From CAZGQY01 sp964528035 (GTDB lineage Bacteria > Pseudomonadota > Gammaproteobacteria > Methylococcales > UBA1147), in the NCBI GenBank assembly GCA_964528035.1, contig CAZGQY010000010.1:1-46198 (forward strand): DNA of 46,198 nt, read 5' to 3'. This document shows, piece after piece, positions 35,691-44,060 of this stretch. The translations under genes were made by a program, and so were the position numbers. Below the pieces are notes generated by a model. It did no database searches and was not told where the DNA came from. It saw only the letters and a list, made by a program, of their open reading frames with translations. Position 1 is the stretch's first letter. Each line of letters begins with the position of its first letter.

Positions 35691-36757
35691 CTCGTCAAGC
35701 CGTCGTCAACTTTCACCAACGCAGTGGCAAATGTAATGCCGACACCATCACCATGGCACACGGCAGTGGTGGTAAAGCCATGCGCGACCTCATTGATGAT
35801 GTCTTTGTCAGAGCATTCGATAATGACGAGCTTAATAAATTAGAGGATCAGGCACGTTTTGATTTAAACACACTCACTGCCTTGGGTGATCGCCTGGCGA
35901 TGACCACTGATTCTTACGTCGTCGATCCGCTGTTTTTTCCGGGCGGTGACATCGGCAAACTGGCGGTTACCGGCACCGTTAACGATCTTGCGGTTGGTGG
36001 AGCCAAACCCCTATATATAACCTGCGCCATGATCATCGAAGAAGGCATGTCGGTCGCTGATCTGCGCACTATTGCGGCCTCTATGCGACAAACTGCCGAT
36101 CTGGCGGGTGTAAAAATTGTCACTGGCGATACCAAAGTCGTACCGCGAGGTGCCGCCGACAAATTATTTATCAATACCGCCGGTGTTGGCGTGATTCCGG
36201 CGGGCATCAATATTAGTACTGATCGTGCCCAAACGGGAGATGTTATCGTCATCAATGGCACTATCGGTGATCATGGCGCTGCCATTGTCGATGCGCGTGG
36301 CGATATGGCTTTACAAAACACCATCGAAACCGATTGCCAGCCGTTAAATTCGTTAATCACGGCCATGTTAAAAGTCTGCCCGGATATTCATTGTATGCGC
36401 GATGCCACGCGCGGTGGCATCGCAACAGTGCTGAATGAATTTGCGCAAAGCAGTAACGTCTGTATCAGGCTCAAGGAAACCGCCATACCAATGCGCGATG
36501 AAGTACGCGGCATGTGTGAAATCCTTGGCCTAGATCCACTCTACCTGGCCAATGAAGGCAAGATCGTCGCGATAATTCCTGCACAGGCTGTCGATAAAGT
36601 GATCGAAGTCATGCGCGCCCATCCTGACGGTCGTCATAGCGCCATCATTGCCGAAGTGACAGAGCAACCCGCAGCTCGCGTTATTCTTTCGACCCTATTT
36701 GGCGGCGAACGTGTTGTCGACATGCTGGTGGGTGAGCAACTACCGAGAATCTGCTAA
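35687..36757 (+). CDS. hypE: carbamoyl dehydratase HypE
   Basis: HypE dehydrates the carbamoyl group on its C-terminal Cys to thiocyanate, the cyanide donor. The 356-residue protein belongs to the PurM-like fold: MAHGSGGKAMRDLI near the start, TTDSYVVDPLFFPGGDIG, GTVNDLAVGGAKP and VTGDTKVVPRG. It ends PRIC, with the essential terminal Cys. It overlaps hypD by 4 bases (ATGA) and the next gene by a TAATG junction. Confidence 0.97.
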   Translation: MTRQAVVNFHQRSGKCNADTITMAHGSGGKAMRDLIDDVFVRAFDNDELNKLEDQARFDLNTLTALGDRLAMTTDSYVVDPLFFPGGDIGKLAVTGTVNDLAVGGAKPLYITCAMIIEEGMSVADLRTIAASMRQTADLAGVKIVTGDTKVVPRGAADKLFINTAGVGVIPAGINISTDRAQTGDVIVINGTIGDHGAAIVDARGDMALQNTIETDCQPLNSLITAMLKVCPDIHCMRDATRGGIATVLNEFAQSSNVCIRLKETAIPMRDEVRGMCEILGLDPLYLANEGKIVAIIPAQAVDKVIEVMRAHPDGRHSAIIAEVTEQPAARVILSTLFGGERVVDMLVGEQLPRIC

Positions 36758-37353
36758 TGACGATGCCAGCCTATCAAAACATTGCACAAGCTACCGACCT
36801 GACGATTAAGGTAAACGGTGAACCGTTGCGAATTGATTATCGTCAACTAGAAGCTTTTCACAACGGTGATTCATGGTTTGGCTGCACGGTAGGCTTTCGA
36901 GCCCTGCAAATGGCCGCTAAGACTTTTGCTGACTCAGAACCCTGGTCACGGAATAATTTATATATAGTCAGTGGTCACTCAGGACCCGGTGTCAAAGACG
37001 CTATTGAGTTAGTCACTCAATGTATTAGCTCCAAACGTGTTCGTTTACTTGATGAATCAGGCACCACAACTTGCAGTCGTGATTTGAAGTTTGAATGGTG
37101 GTTCAGCGATGGTCGCATGACTATCCATATAAAATTGCACGATGGTTTTGTGCCAGAGGCTTTTTACCAACTATTGGATAGACTCAGCCAAGATAGATAT
37201 AACACCAATGATGAACAGACCAATGATCGTAATAGCTTTAAGCAATATAAAACTGACTTGAGTCAGCAGCTTTGGCAGCAGCCACTGGACGCTTTATTTA
37301 ACGTTGCAATATTACCGACAGCATTGAGCATTGGAGAATTACCTCATGCATGA
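36757..37353 (+). CDS. hypothetical protein between hypE and hypA (FmdE-like?)
   Basis: A 198-residue protein. Residues 30-95 (HNGDSWFGCTVGFRALQMAA and YIVSGHSGPGVKDAIELVTQC) loosely recall the FmdE domain, in which a His/Cys region binds metal and a GVDAIQ-like segment follows. The C-terminal third is polar with Asn/Gln-rich stretches. No membrane segment. Its start overlaps the hypE stop and its end overlaps hypA by 8 bases, so it is embedded in the maturation operon. The FmdE resemblance is weak; treat as unknown. A metal-handling role is inference. Confidence 0.75.
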   Translation: MTMPAYQNIAQATDLTIKVNGEPLRIDYRQLEAFHNGDSWFGCTVGFRALQMAAKTFADSEPWSRNNLYIVSGHSGPGVKDAIELVTQCISSKRVRLLDESGTTTCSRDLKFEWWFSDGRMTIHIKLHDGFVPEAFYQLLDRLSQDRYNTNDEQTNDRNSFKQYKTDLSQQLWQQPLDALFNVAILPTALSIGELPHA

Positions 37354-37675
37354 ATTGGGCATCACCCGCAATATTGTGGCCATCGTTACCGAACATGCCG
37401 GTGAAAAAAAAGTGAAACGTGTGGCCCTGGATATCGGCAAACTCTCAGCCATCATGCCGGATGCGATTCGTTTTTGTTTTGATGTTTGTAGTAAAGATAC
37501 CTTGCTTGACCAAGCGACACTGGAAATCAATGAAATTCCCGGCCTGGGCCGCTGCCAGTCCTGCGGTACAGAAATTGAACTTGAACAACTATTTGGCCGT
37601 TGCTCTTGTGGTAGCAATCAGATCACTTGCATAGCCGGCGAAGAACTTAAAATAAAAGAGATGGAGGTTTATTAA
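37346..37675 (+). CDS. hypA: nickel-insertion protein HypA
   Basis: HypA passes nickel to the large subunit with HypB. The ATG at 37346 is the right start because it places His at position 2 (MHELGITRNIV), the nickel ligand, and has GGAG 9 bases upstream; an upstream TTG in frame would bury it. The 109 residues carry a zinc site CQSC followed by CSC, one residue shorter than the usual second CxxC. GEELKIKEMEV ends the domain as usual. Confidence 0.95.
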   Translation: MHELGITRNIVAIVTEHAGEKKVKRVALDIGKLSAIMPDAIRFCFDVCSKDTLLDQATLEINEIPGLGRCQSCGTEIELEQLFGRCSCGSNQITCIAGEELKIKEMEVY

Positions 37676-37676
37676 A

Positions 37677-38624
37677 ATGTGTGTAACTTGCGGTTGCTCC
37701 GATAACGATAAAGCCACTGTAACTGACCTTGATAGCGGTAAGGTTGTTGCAGTTGCAGCCGATGATCACGATCATAGTCACGAACATGATCACCACCATA
37801 CTCATGACCATGACCACAGTCATGAACATCATGCCCATGATCACAACCATGACCATCAGCATACTCATGAACATCATGACCATGGTCATAGCCATAATCA
37901 CGATCACAGCCATGACCAATCCGCCGCGCACGCGCATGCAGGGTTGCATGGCACTACCATTAGTCTTGAAGCTGAAATTCTGGCCAAAAATGACTTACTC
38001 GCAGAACGCAATCGTGGTTGGTTTGACGGCAGAAATATTCTAGCACTAAATTTAGTAAGCTCCCCCGGTTCCGGTAAAACCACGTTACTGGAACGTACTA
38101 TCAGCGATTTAAAAGCCAGCTTACCCATCAATGTAGTTGAAGGCGATCAGGAAACCGTTAATGATGCCGAACGGATTAAAAGCACCGGTTGTCGAGTAGT
38201 ACAGATCAACACCGGCACCGGTTGTCATCTGGAAGCAGATATGCTGGCACGGGGTATCAAAGAACTGCAACCGCCGATGGATTCAGTGGTAATGATTGAA
38301 AACGTCGGCAACCTGGTATGTCCGGCACTGTTTGATCTCGGTGAAAAATGTAAAATCGCCATCCTGTCGGTGACCGAAGGCGAAGACAAGCCCATCAAAT
38401 ACCCGCACATGTTCCGCGCGGCTGAAGTCATGATTCTGAATAAAATTGATTTACTCCCCTATGTCAATTTTAATGTTGATGGCTGCATTGAATATGCACG
38501 AACAGTTAACCCCGATATCAATATATTTCAGCTATCCGCAACCACCGGAGAAGGTATGGATGACTGGTATGACTGGTTGCAACATCAAGTGCGAAAGAAT
38601 TCTGACCATGAGGCGATCGCTTAA
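37677..38624 (+). CDS. hypB: nickel-binding GTPase HypB
   Basis: HypB stores nickel and uses GTP to deliver it. The 315-residue protein starts MCVTCGC, the high-affinity nickel motif CxxCGC at residues 2-7. Residues 31-87 are an extreme His-rich stretch, about 29 His in 57 positions, alternating with Asp, Glu, Ser and Asn. The G domain follows: P-loop SSPGSGKTTLLE, EGDQETVNDAERI, NTGTGCHLEADM, ENVGNLVCPALFDLG and LNKIDLLPY. GGAGG lies 9 bases before the ATG. It overlaps the permease start (TAATG). Confidence 0.97.
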   Translation: MCVTCGCSDNDKATVTDLDSGKVVAVAADDHDHSHEHDHHHTHDHDHSHEHHAHDHNHDHQHTHEHHDHGHSHNHDHSHDQSAAHAHAGLHGTTISLEAEILAKNDLLAERNRGWFDGRNILALNLVSSPGSGKTTLLERTISDLKASLPINVVEGDQETVNDAERIKSTGCRVVQINTGTGCHLEADMLARGIKELQPPMDSVVMIENVGNLVCPALFDLGEKCKIAILSVTEGEDKPIKYPHMFRAAEVMILNKIDLLPYVNFNVDGCIEYARTVNPDINIFQLSATTGEGMDDWYDWLQHQVRKNSDHEAIA

Positions 38625-39313
38625 TGCTAAGCTTATTGTTGATAGGCTTCCTGATCGGCATGCGCCATGCTTTGGAAGCGGATCATGTAACCGCAGTGGC
38701 CAGTCTGGTCAGCCGTCGTGGCAACAGGAATGACGCCCTCAAGCAAGGTGCTGTTTGGGGCTTAGGTCACTCCATTACCTTATTTCTGTTTGGTTCAGTG
38801 GCGATATTGATTGATACCGCTATATCGGAACAACTGGCTGCGACATTAGAATTCGCTGTCGGCCTGATGTTGATTTTCTTAGGCTTTGACGTGTTACGCA
38901 GGCTGTATAAAGAACGTGTACATTTTCATCTACATAGCCACGATCAAAACACCCAGCACTTTCATGCCCATTCACATGCCGGTGAAAAAGAGCATGGCAC
39001 CAGTAAACACCAACACGCGCATGGTTTTCCTAAACAAGCATTATTGGTAGGACTCATGCATGGTATGGCTGGATCAGCCGCACTGATAATTCTAACCCTG
39101 CATACGGTGCAATCGCCGATAACAGGACTACTTTATCTATTGTTTTTTGGCATGGGTTCCATTATCGGTATGGCCGCCCTTTCAGTCATTATCGCCATCC
39201 CCCTGCGTTATTCTTGCAACGGCCTGACATGGCTGTATAACGGCTTGCAGGCTATCGTCGGTATAGCAACCCTGTCGTTGGGAACCCTAACCGCGATTAA
39301 CTATTTAACCTGA
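38624..39313 (+). CDS. NiCoT-family nickel permease
   Basis: A 229-residue inner-membrane protein with about six helices. The signature of nickel/cobalt transporters, H-x4-DH, is present as RHALEADHVTAV near residue 14, and GLGHSITLFLFG and GLMHGMAGSAALI match later family blocks. A cytoplasmic loop (about 105-142) is His-rich (HFHLHSHDQ, HFHAHSHAG). It would import Ni2+ for HypA/HypB and the hydrogenase. It ends the plus-strand island operon, coupled to hypB. Confidence 0.88.
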   Translation: MLSLLLIGFLIGMRHALEADHVTAVASLVSRRGNRNDALKQGAVWGLGHSITLFLFGSVAILIDTAISEQLAATLEFAVGLMLIFLGFDVLRRLYKERVHFHLHSHDQNTQHFHAHSHAGEKEHGTSKHQHAHGFPKQALLVGLMHGMAGSAALIILTLHTVQSPITGLLYLLFFGMGSIIGMAALSVIIAIPLRYSCNGLTWLYNGLQAIVGIATLSLGTLTAINYLT

Positions 39314-39338
39314 ATCCGTAACTTCAAACCCTTTGATA

Positions 39339-39352
39339 ATGGCGTACGCCAT
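39339..39352. repeat. 14-bp perfect palindrome
   Basis: ATGGCGTACGCCAT is fully self-complementary and lies 26 bases after the permease stop in a 195-base gap. With no T-run it is not a terminator; it resembles an operator half-pair or a processing site. No role can be assigned. Confidence 0.35.
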
Positions 39353-39508
39353 CTTCAGAGATTTGAAACCGCAGATAAAGTTGATTAGGCATTGGAGTTT
39401 TCTTGTTCAGCCTCCAACCGTGACCTCCATGAATATCCCTCGCGTAATACTATATATTCTCCACCGATCTGATACACTTTTGGACTTTCATAAAAATAAT
39501 AAAACCCA

Positions 39509-40330
39509 ATGAACCGTATCGGCCAAGCTTTTCCAGCATCCATTGACCTAACCTTCGATCCAAATGCTATCGCACGCTTTGTTCTTTGCTTAGGCGTCGG
39601 TATTGAATTAGGGTTTTTAATCGCCGACTATCTCTTCGCTCTTGTGTCCTTTAATGGAATTGAGGAAATGCAGCGCATTTTCGATATAACATCACAAACC
39701 AACCTGGCTTCATGGTTCGCGAATACTCAAATTCTTTTTACCAGTATGACGGTTTTCGTACTCTTTTTTTGCGCCAGAAAACAAACGGGATATTCTCTGG
39801 AGTCAACAAGCTGGCTAATAATAGCTCTATTCCTGCTCTTTCTGACAATCGATAACGCCCTGCTGATCCACCAAAGTATCAGCTTATCGATTTGGCAATC
39901 ACAAGAAGGGAGCGATTCGATGATAGATGGTTTCCCCAGTCATCCATGGCTGATTGTTTTTTTTCCATTCTACGCAGCCATCACACTGTACATATTCTAC
40001 TTTCTTTGGACTACGCTGGGCGATCGTTTGTCCAGACGGCTATTAGGACTCTCTTTTATATGCCTGGGTCTGGCACTGGGCATGGGTTTTATTGAAGGGC
40101 TGGAACCTGAACATGAAATGAATCTTTATACCTGGATCGGCGACAACACAGAGATGGATTATTGGTCGCTGGAACAGTTTGATGACAACGCATTCGGAAT
40201 GCTACACCATTTTTCGCAAGCGCTGGCAAAGATACTGGGGATGTTTAGCAATACTCTATTATGGTTTTTGGCGATTCGCCACATTGCAAAAATTGTATCG
40301 TCTATCAAAATTCATTTGCCTGGAGCGTAA
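39509..40330 (+). CDS. hypothetical six-helix membrane protein
   Basis: A 273-residue protein with six probable transmembrane segments at about 22-48, 70-88, 100-120, 146-167, 178-198 and 240-262. A conserved-looking soluble loop between helices 5 and 6 is acidic (GLEPEHEMNLYTWIGDNTEMDYWSLEQFDD) and probably faces outside. Helix 3 holds DNALLIHQ with a buried Asp, Asn and His. I do not recognise the family. It is separated from the nickel permease by 195 bases, so it may not belong to the hydrogenase island. Confidence 0.7.
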   Translation: MNRIGQAFPASIDLTFDPNAIARFVLCLGVGIELGFLIADYLFALVSFNGIEEMQRIFDITSQTNLASWFANTQILFTSMTVFVLFFCARKQTGYSLESTSWLIIALFLLFLTIDNALLIHQSISLSIWQSQEGSDSMIDGFPSHPWLIVFFPFYAAITLYIFYFLWTTLGDRLSRRLLGLSFICLGLALGMGFIEGLEPEHEMNLYTWIGDNTEMDYWSLEQFDDNAFGMLHHFSQALAKILGMFSNTLLWFLAIRHIAKIVSSIKIHLPGA

Positions 40331-40375
40331 ATGCAACACCCAGCGGTAGGTTATTGACGGGGTTTGAACAAATAA

Positions 40376-40401
40376 GAAACAGCCCACAACGGGGCTGTTT
40401 C
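40376..40401. terminator. bidirectional terminator between convergent genes
   Basis: GAAACAGCCC (40376-40385) pairs perfectly with GGGCTGTTTC (40392-40401) across a 6-base loop. On the plus strand the stem ends in a TTT run; on the minus strand TTTCTTATTT follows. It lies between the convergent membrane-protein gene and the HbpS-like gene. Confidence 0.8.
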
Positions 40402-40418
40402 CTAGCTGTATACACTTG

Positions 40419-41312
40419 TTAGAACAAAGTACCGGATCCCGCAGCATCATTAAAGCAATGCGCGTGTCCAAAACCTGCAGTATTTGCTGCATCTATAAAA
40501 ACCAGCTCATCACCTAGAACCGCACCTGCCAGTCCAAACGCTGTCGTTGGACCCAATGGAACATTAGCCAATGCCAAATTAGCTCGTGTATTCCATGCTA
40601 TGGAATGGTCTTCACAAGACGTATCGCCACTGACACCTACAGCTCCAATCAATTTGCCGTCTGCATCGTACAATGCCAGGCCTCCACCAAAATCATTAAC
40701 ACCACCAATTTTGCGACCAACCATTGGATCATTCGACTGTCCATAGCGTTTACTTGGACCACGGTAAGCAACCTTGGTATCTACCGGATTACTTTCAGTC
40801 AAATCGGCAAGGCTGCCCTGATCACGTGTTGCTTCCCAAAGACTTGCCGTTGAAAGGGCTAACCCAGGCAAACTGAACGCATTTGCTGTATTCGCCTTCT
40901 GCGCAGAAATCACTCGGCTTCCTGGCCATTGATCACCGCGATGATCACCGGTAAAAGTAACTGCACAAACAACACCATCACGATTAACCACTGTACCCCA
41001 CATATTTAAACTGAAACCACCGTGCGCTGGAGCTGCCGAACAATCACCCGTACCCGTCGTTGCCTGGCACAAAGCTTCTGTCAACTCTGCATGGCTAGGC
41101 AGATCTCTACATGCCCTTCTGACGTATCTTTGATATCTACGATTCTTATTTCGGTACCTACGGTGCTTATGATGCCCGCGATGCTTATGATGACGCGCAT
41201 TACTATGACTTCCTTTACTTCCTTTACTCCCCTTATCTGCAAACGAAGCAGTCGATCCCAGGACCATCGCTGCAAACAAACAAAATAAAAAGAATATTCT
41301 ACTTAACCTCAT
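40419..41312 (-). CDS. secreted HbpS/GlcG-like protein with basic His-rich linker
   Basis: A 297-residue exported protein. Residues 1-26 form a Sec signal peptide (LFCLFAAMVLGSTASFADK). Residues 27-65 are very basic and His/Arg/Lys/Tyr-rich (SNARHHKHRGHHKHRRYR). The rest resembles the HbpS/GlcG (DUF336) heme-binding fold: VVNRDGVVCAVTF, ISAQKANTANAFSLPGLALST, GGLALYDADGKLIGAVGVSGDTSCEDHSIAW. Four or more Cys may form disulfides in the periplasm. Function is uncertain: heme or degradation-product sensing is known for some relatives. It is separated from the next gene upstream by 1.1 kb. Confidence 0.8.
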   Translation of the reverse strand: MRLSRIFFLFCLFAAMVLGSTASFADKGSKGSKGSHSNARHHKHRGHHKHRRYRNKNRRYQRYVRRACRDLPSHAELTEALCQATTGTGDCSAAPAHGGFSLNMWGTVVNRDGVVCAVTFTGDHRGDQWPGSRVISAQKANTANAFSLPGLALSTASLWEATRDQGSLADLTESNPVDTKVAYRGPSKRYGQSNDPMVGRKIGGVNDFGGGLALYDADGKLIGAVGVSGDTSCEDHSIAWNTRANLALANVPLGPTTAFGLAGAVLGDELVFIDAANTAGFGHAHCFNDAAGSGTLF

Positions 41313-42081
41313 TCAATATCTCCTCATTACTATTAGTTATAATTTTGAATCAAACAAAAATACATGGAAAACTGATCGGAGTTAAAGACGAAGTGACTTA
41401 TCTCAAATCCACCGGCCCTGTTCCCACTCTTCCGTTCTCATGACCCAAAAATTTGACACCCACGCCCTTTCAAAGTTCTCTAACAAAAAATATCGCAGTA
41501 TAGTGTTAAATATTTGTCAAAACGCCTATTTGACAAAATCCACTTGGGTTATACCTAAGAATTTCTTAGTTTTTGGACATGAAACGACGCTTCCTTACTG
41601 GGTTTATCCATATATTCTATAATTATAAATATATCTATAGAATATATCGTTTTTCCGGCATACATCGTAATGCAACATCTATGCCGCTTATTAATTAATA
41701 ACGATATATCTGATACTTATATATTTTGTATAAAAGCCCTAAGAACTTTAATCGTTAGTTTGTAAAATATACTGACAAATACTTTAAGATAAGGAACTCG
41801 AAAGGACTCTTTTTTTATTTCTTATGAATAAAAATTGACGTTTCGCTCGAAAACCGAGCAGATATAGGCAATACAACGAATAAAACTCGTGACGGTGGAA
41901 CCCGACGTTGCTGTTGTCAATAAATTTTACAGCCTACATTTTGAACGCAAGCACGCAATCCTATATAAAAATATCAGTATTAACACGACTGAAATTAGCT
42001 GATAAATTCTTAAACACAATCAGTCTAACCCACACATTTAATTTTTTGTAACCCCGATTGCAACTATTCAGCCAATATATT
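41313..42081. other. AT-rich intergenic region
   Basis: No gene is supported between the HbpS-like gene and the inverted-repeat element. A 60-codon plus-strand frame (41440-41622) has no ribosome site and no family. The sequence is markedly AT-rich. It must hold the promoter of the HbpS-like gene, but I found no clear -35/-10 pair. A 12-bp inverted repeat is listed separately. Confidence 0.5.
41610..41647. repeat. 12-bp perfect AT inverted repeat
   Basis: ATATATTCTATA (41610-41621) and TATAGAATATAT (41636-41647) are exact inverted repeats with a 14-base AT spacer. This could form a hairpin or cruciform, or bind a dimeric regulator. AT-rich composition makes a chance origin possible. Confidence 0.45.
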
Positions 42082-42251
42082 TCTAGTACTCCATCACAGT
42101 TGTGTTGGGGGGGGGGAGGTTATGTCGAGAAGTGGTCAGCTGCTAGGCGCACGATCGCAGGACTAGTCGCACGTGTCAAGCGAGTGCAACAACGCAGATG
42201 GCTGCTTATCGGCTGATATACCCGTCAATACAACAATGATGGAGTACTAGA
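42082..42251. mobile_element. MITE-like element with 26-bp terminal inverted repeats
   Basis: The ends, 42082-42107 and 42226-42251, match in inverted orientation at 23 of 26 positions, including an unbroken outer 15 (TCTAGTACTCCATCA). The 118-base interior has no coding frame of note and starts with a run of 10 G. Each end has a TA dinucleotide next to GTACTCC, compatible with a TA target duplication, as used by Tc1/IS630-type transposases. It lies in an empty AT-rich gap. No second copy or transposase is in the window, so a large RNA or DNA hairpin of another kind remains possible. Confidence 0.6.
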
Positions 42252-42425
42252 GTGTAAGTCATTGATTGAATCGGCTTCTACAATAGGGACAATGCGACAA
42301 AACATACAAACAAGAAGTCCGTATGTTCAAAACAATCAATAGCCTGGAGTCAAAACACTGAGTATATCAAGCAAATTACTATTCAATAGATAACTTTGCG
42401 CAAACAAAGCCATCTAAAACATTAA
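42252..42425. other. intergenic, downstream of cysS
   Basis: A 174-base stretch after the inverted-repeat element and downstream of the minus-strand cysS gene. I see no gene and no clear terminator hairpin for cysS. Confidence 0.4.
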
Positions 42426-43820
42426 CTATTGCCTGCGCCAAGTGGTTTTACCAGAAATATCCTCAAGAATTATTCCATCCTGGCTTAGCTGCTCTCGAAT
42501 CTGATCAGCCAATGCCCAGTCTTTATTTTCTTTTGCAGTCAAACGATCAGAAACTCGCCGATCAATTTCGTCATCAGTGATTTGATCAGCAACCGTGGCA
42601 TTGGAATTTTTCAAAAACTCATCGGCATCCATCTGTAATATTCCCAGCATGTTTGCCATTGATTTTAGCTGACAACCTAATTCATTAGCGAGTTTAATAT
42701 CCGCAGGCTTATTTCGATTAATTTCCCGCGCAAGGTCAAATAACACCGACATCGCCAATGGCGTATTGAAATCATCATCCATGGCCACAGTAAATCGTTG
42801 CTGATAGTCGTGACCAGCGCCTGGGTTTTCCTGATCCAGATCCAATTCACGTAATGCAGTATACAATCGGGTCAATGCAGCACTGGCATCATCGAGCTGA
42901 TCATCAGAAAAATTGAGAGGACTGCGATAGTGACTGGAAACTATAAACAATCGGATCACTTCTCCGCGGTAACGTTCGACCACCTCACGCACGGTAAAAA
43001 AATTATCCAGCGACTTCGACATTTTTTCTTCGTTAATGCGCACGAAACCATTGTGCATCCAGATATTTACAAAAGGTTTGCCAGTTGCACCTTCTGATTG
43101 GGCAATTTCATTTTCATGGTGGGGAAATTGTAAATCCATGCCACCGCCATGAATATCGAAATGATCACCCAGGCAACGAGTGGACATTGCTGAACATTCT
43201 ATATGCCACCCGGGGCGACCTGCTCCCCATGGTGATGGCCAGGAAGGCTCCTCCGGCTTGACCATTTTCCAAAGAACAAAATCCAGAGGATCACGCTTGG
43301 CCTGGTCAATTTCCACTCTCTCACCCGCCCTGAGATCATTCGGATTTTTACCCGAAAGCTTTCCGTAGCCATCAAATTTTGCTACCGAGTAAAAAACATC
43401 CCCATTCGAACCTATATACGCATAATCCTTAATAATCAATGTTTCAATCATTTCAACAATCGCATCAATCGATTGGGTTGCTCGAGGTTCGATAGAGGGC
43501 GGCAAAACATTTAACGCCCGTTCGTCTTCATGCATTGCGTGTATGTAGCGCTCGGTCAGAGTATCGAAAGTCTCACCAATACTATTGGCCCGATTGATTA
43601 TTTTATCGTCAATATCCGTTATATTTCGCACATAGGTTAATTCATAGCCCAAAAACTGCAGGTAACGGGCAACAATATCAAAAACCACCATCACTCTTGC
43701 ATGACCTATATGGCAATAGTCATAGACGGTCATACCGCATACATACATTCTTATTTTTCCGGGCTCGACCGGCTCAAGCGCTTCTTTTTTACGCGTTAGG
43801 GTATTGTAGAGTTTCAACAT
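42426..43820 (-). CDS. cysS: cysteinyl-tRNA synthetase
   Basis: CysRS charges tRNA(Cys). The 464-residue protein has the usual length and class I motifs: CHIGHAR (HIGH) near residue 37, KMSKS in NEEKMSKSLDNF near residue 268, and zinc ligands in YVCGMTV, HIECSAM and the HHENE segment. A short insertion-free anticodon-binding C-terminus ends in KTTWRRQ. The start MLKLYNTLTRKKEAL is the standard one. Confidence 0.97.
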   Translation of the reverse strand: MLKLYNTLTRKKEALEPVEPGKIRMYVCGMTVYDYCHIGHARVMVVFDIVARYLQFLGYELTYVRNITDIDDKIINRANSIGETFDTLTERYIHAMHEDERALNVLPPSIEPRATQSIDAIVEMIETLIIKDYAYIGSNGDVFYSVAKFDGYGKLSGKNPNDLRAGERVEIDQAKRDPLDFVLWKMVKPEEPSWPSPWGAGRPGWHIECSAMSTRCLGDHFDIHGGGMDLQFPHHENEIAQSEGATGKPFVNIWMHNGFVRINEEKMSKSLDNFFTVREVVERYRGEVIRLFIVSSHYRSPLNFSDDQLDDASAALTRLYTALRELDLDQENPGAGHDYQQRFTVAMDDDFNTPLAMSVLFDLAREINRNKPADIKLANELGCQLKSMANMLGILQMDADEFLKNSNATVADQITDDEIDRRVSDRLTAKENKDWALADQIREQLSQDGIILEDISGKTTWRRQ

Positions 43821-44060
43821 GATTGTTAGGATTTGATGACTCAGGAAACCATCCTGGAATAGACAGCCTACCTGAAGAAAATTGATTGTTATGCTTCATT
43901 GCTACGAAATAGATTCGTTCAACAGGCGCATATCTATCAAATGTACGTGAGCCTGATCTATTTATTTCGCCTGGATTGCGAAAGCAGGCATAGTAACGGA
44001 AAGTCGTCGAAACAACAAAATTAGATCATGCAATTAGGTAACTCTTAATTTCTTAATCAT

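Noticed and set aside
37647..37949. Minus-strand frame rich in Met and Val over the hypB start
   Set aside because: It is the complement of the His-codon repeats of HypB; the composition is an artefact of that repeat.
41440..41622. 60-codon plus-strand frame in the AT-rich gap
   Set aside because: No ribosome site or family resemblance, and its end runs into the AT inverted repeat.
42110..42120. G10 run as a G-quadruplex or phase-variation switch
   Set aside because: A single G-tract cannot form an intramolecular quadruplex by itself and no coding frame or promoter depends on its length; it may also be a sequencing-sensitive homopolymer.
42107..42200. tRNA gene or integron attC site in the GC-rich interior of the inverted-repeat element
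   Set aside because: No T-loop consensus and no GTTRRRY/RYYYAAC core pair in the right places.
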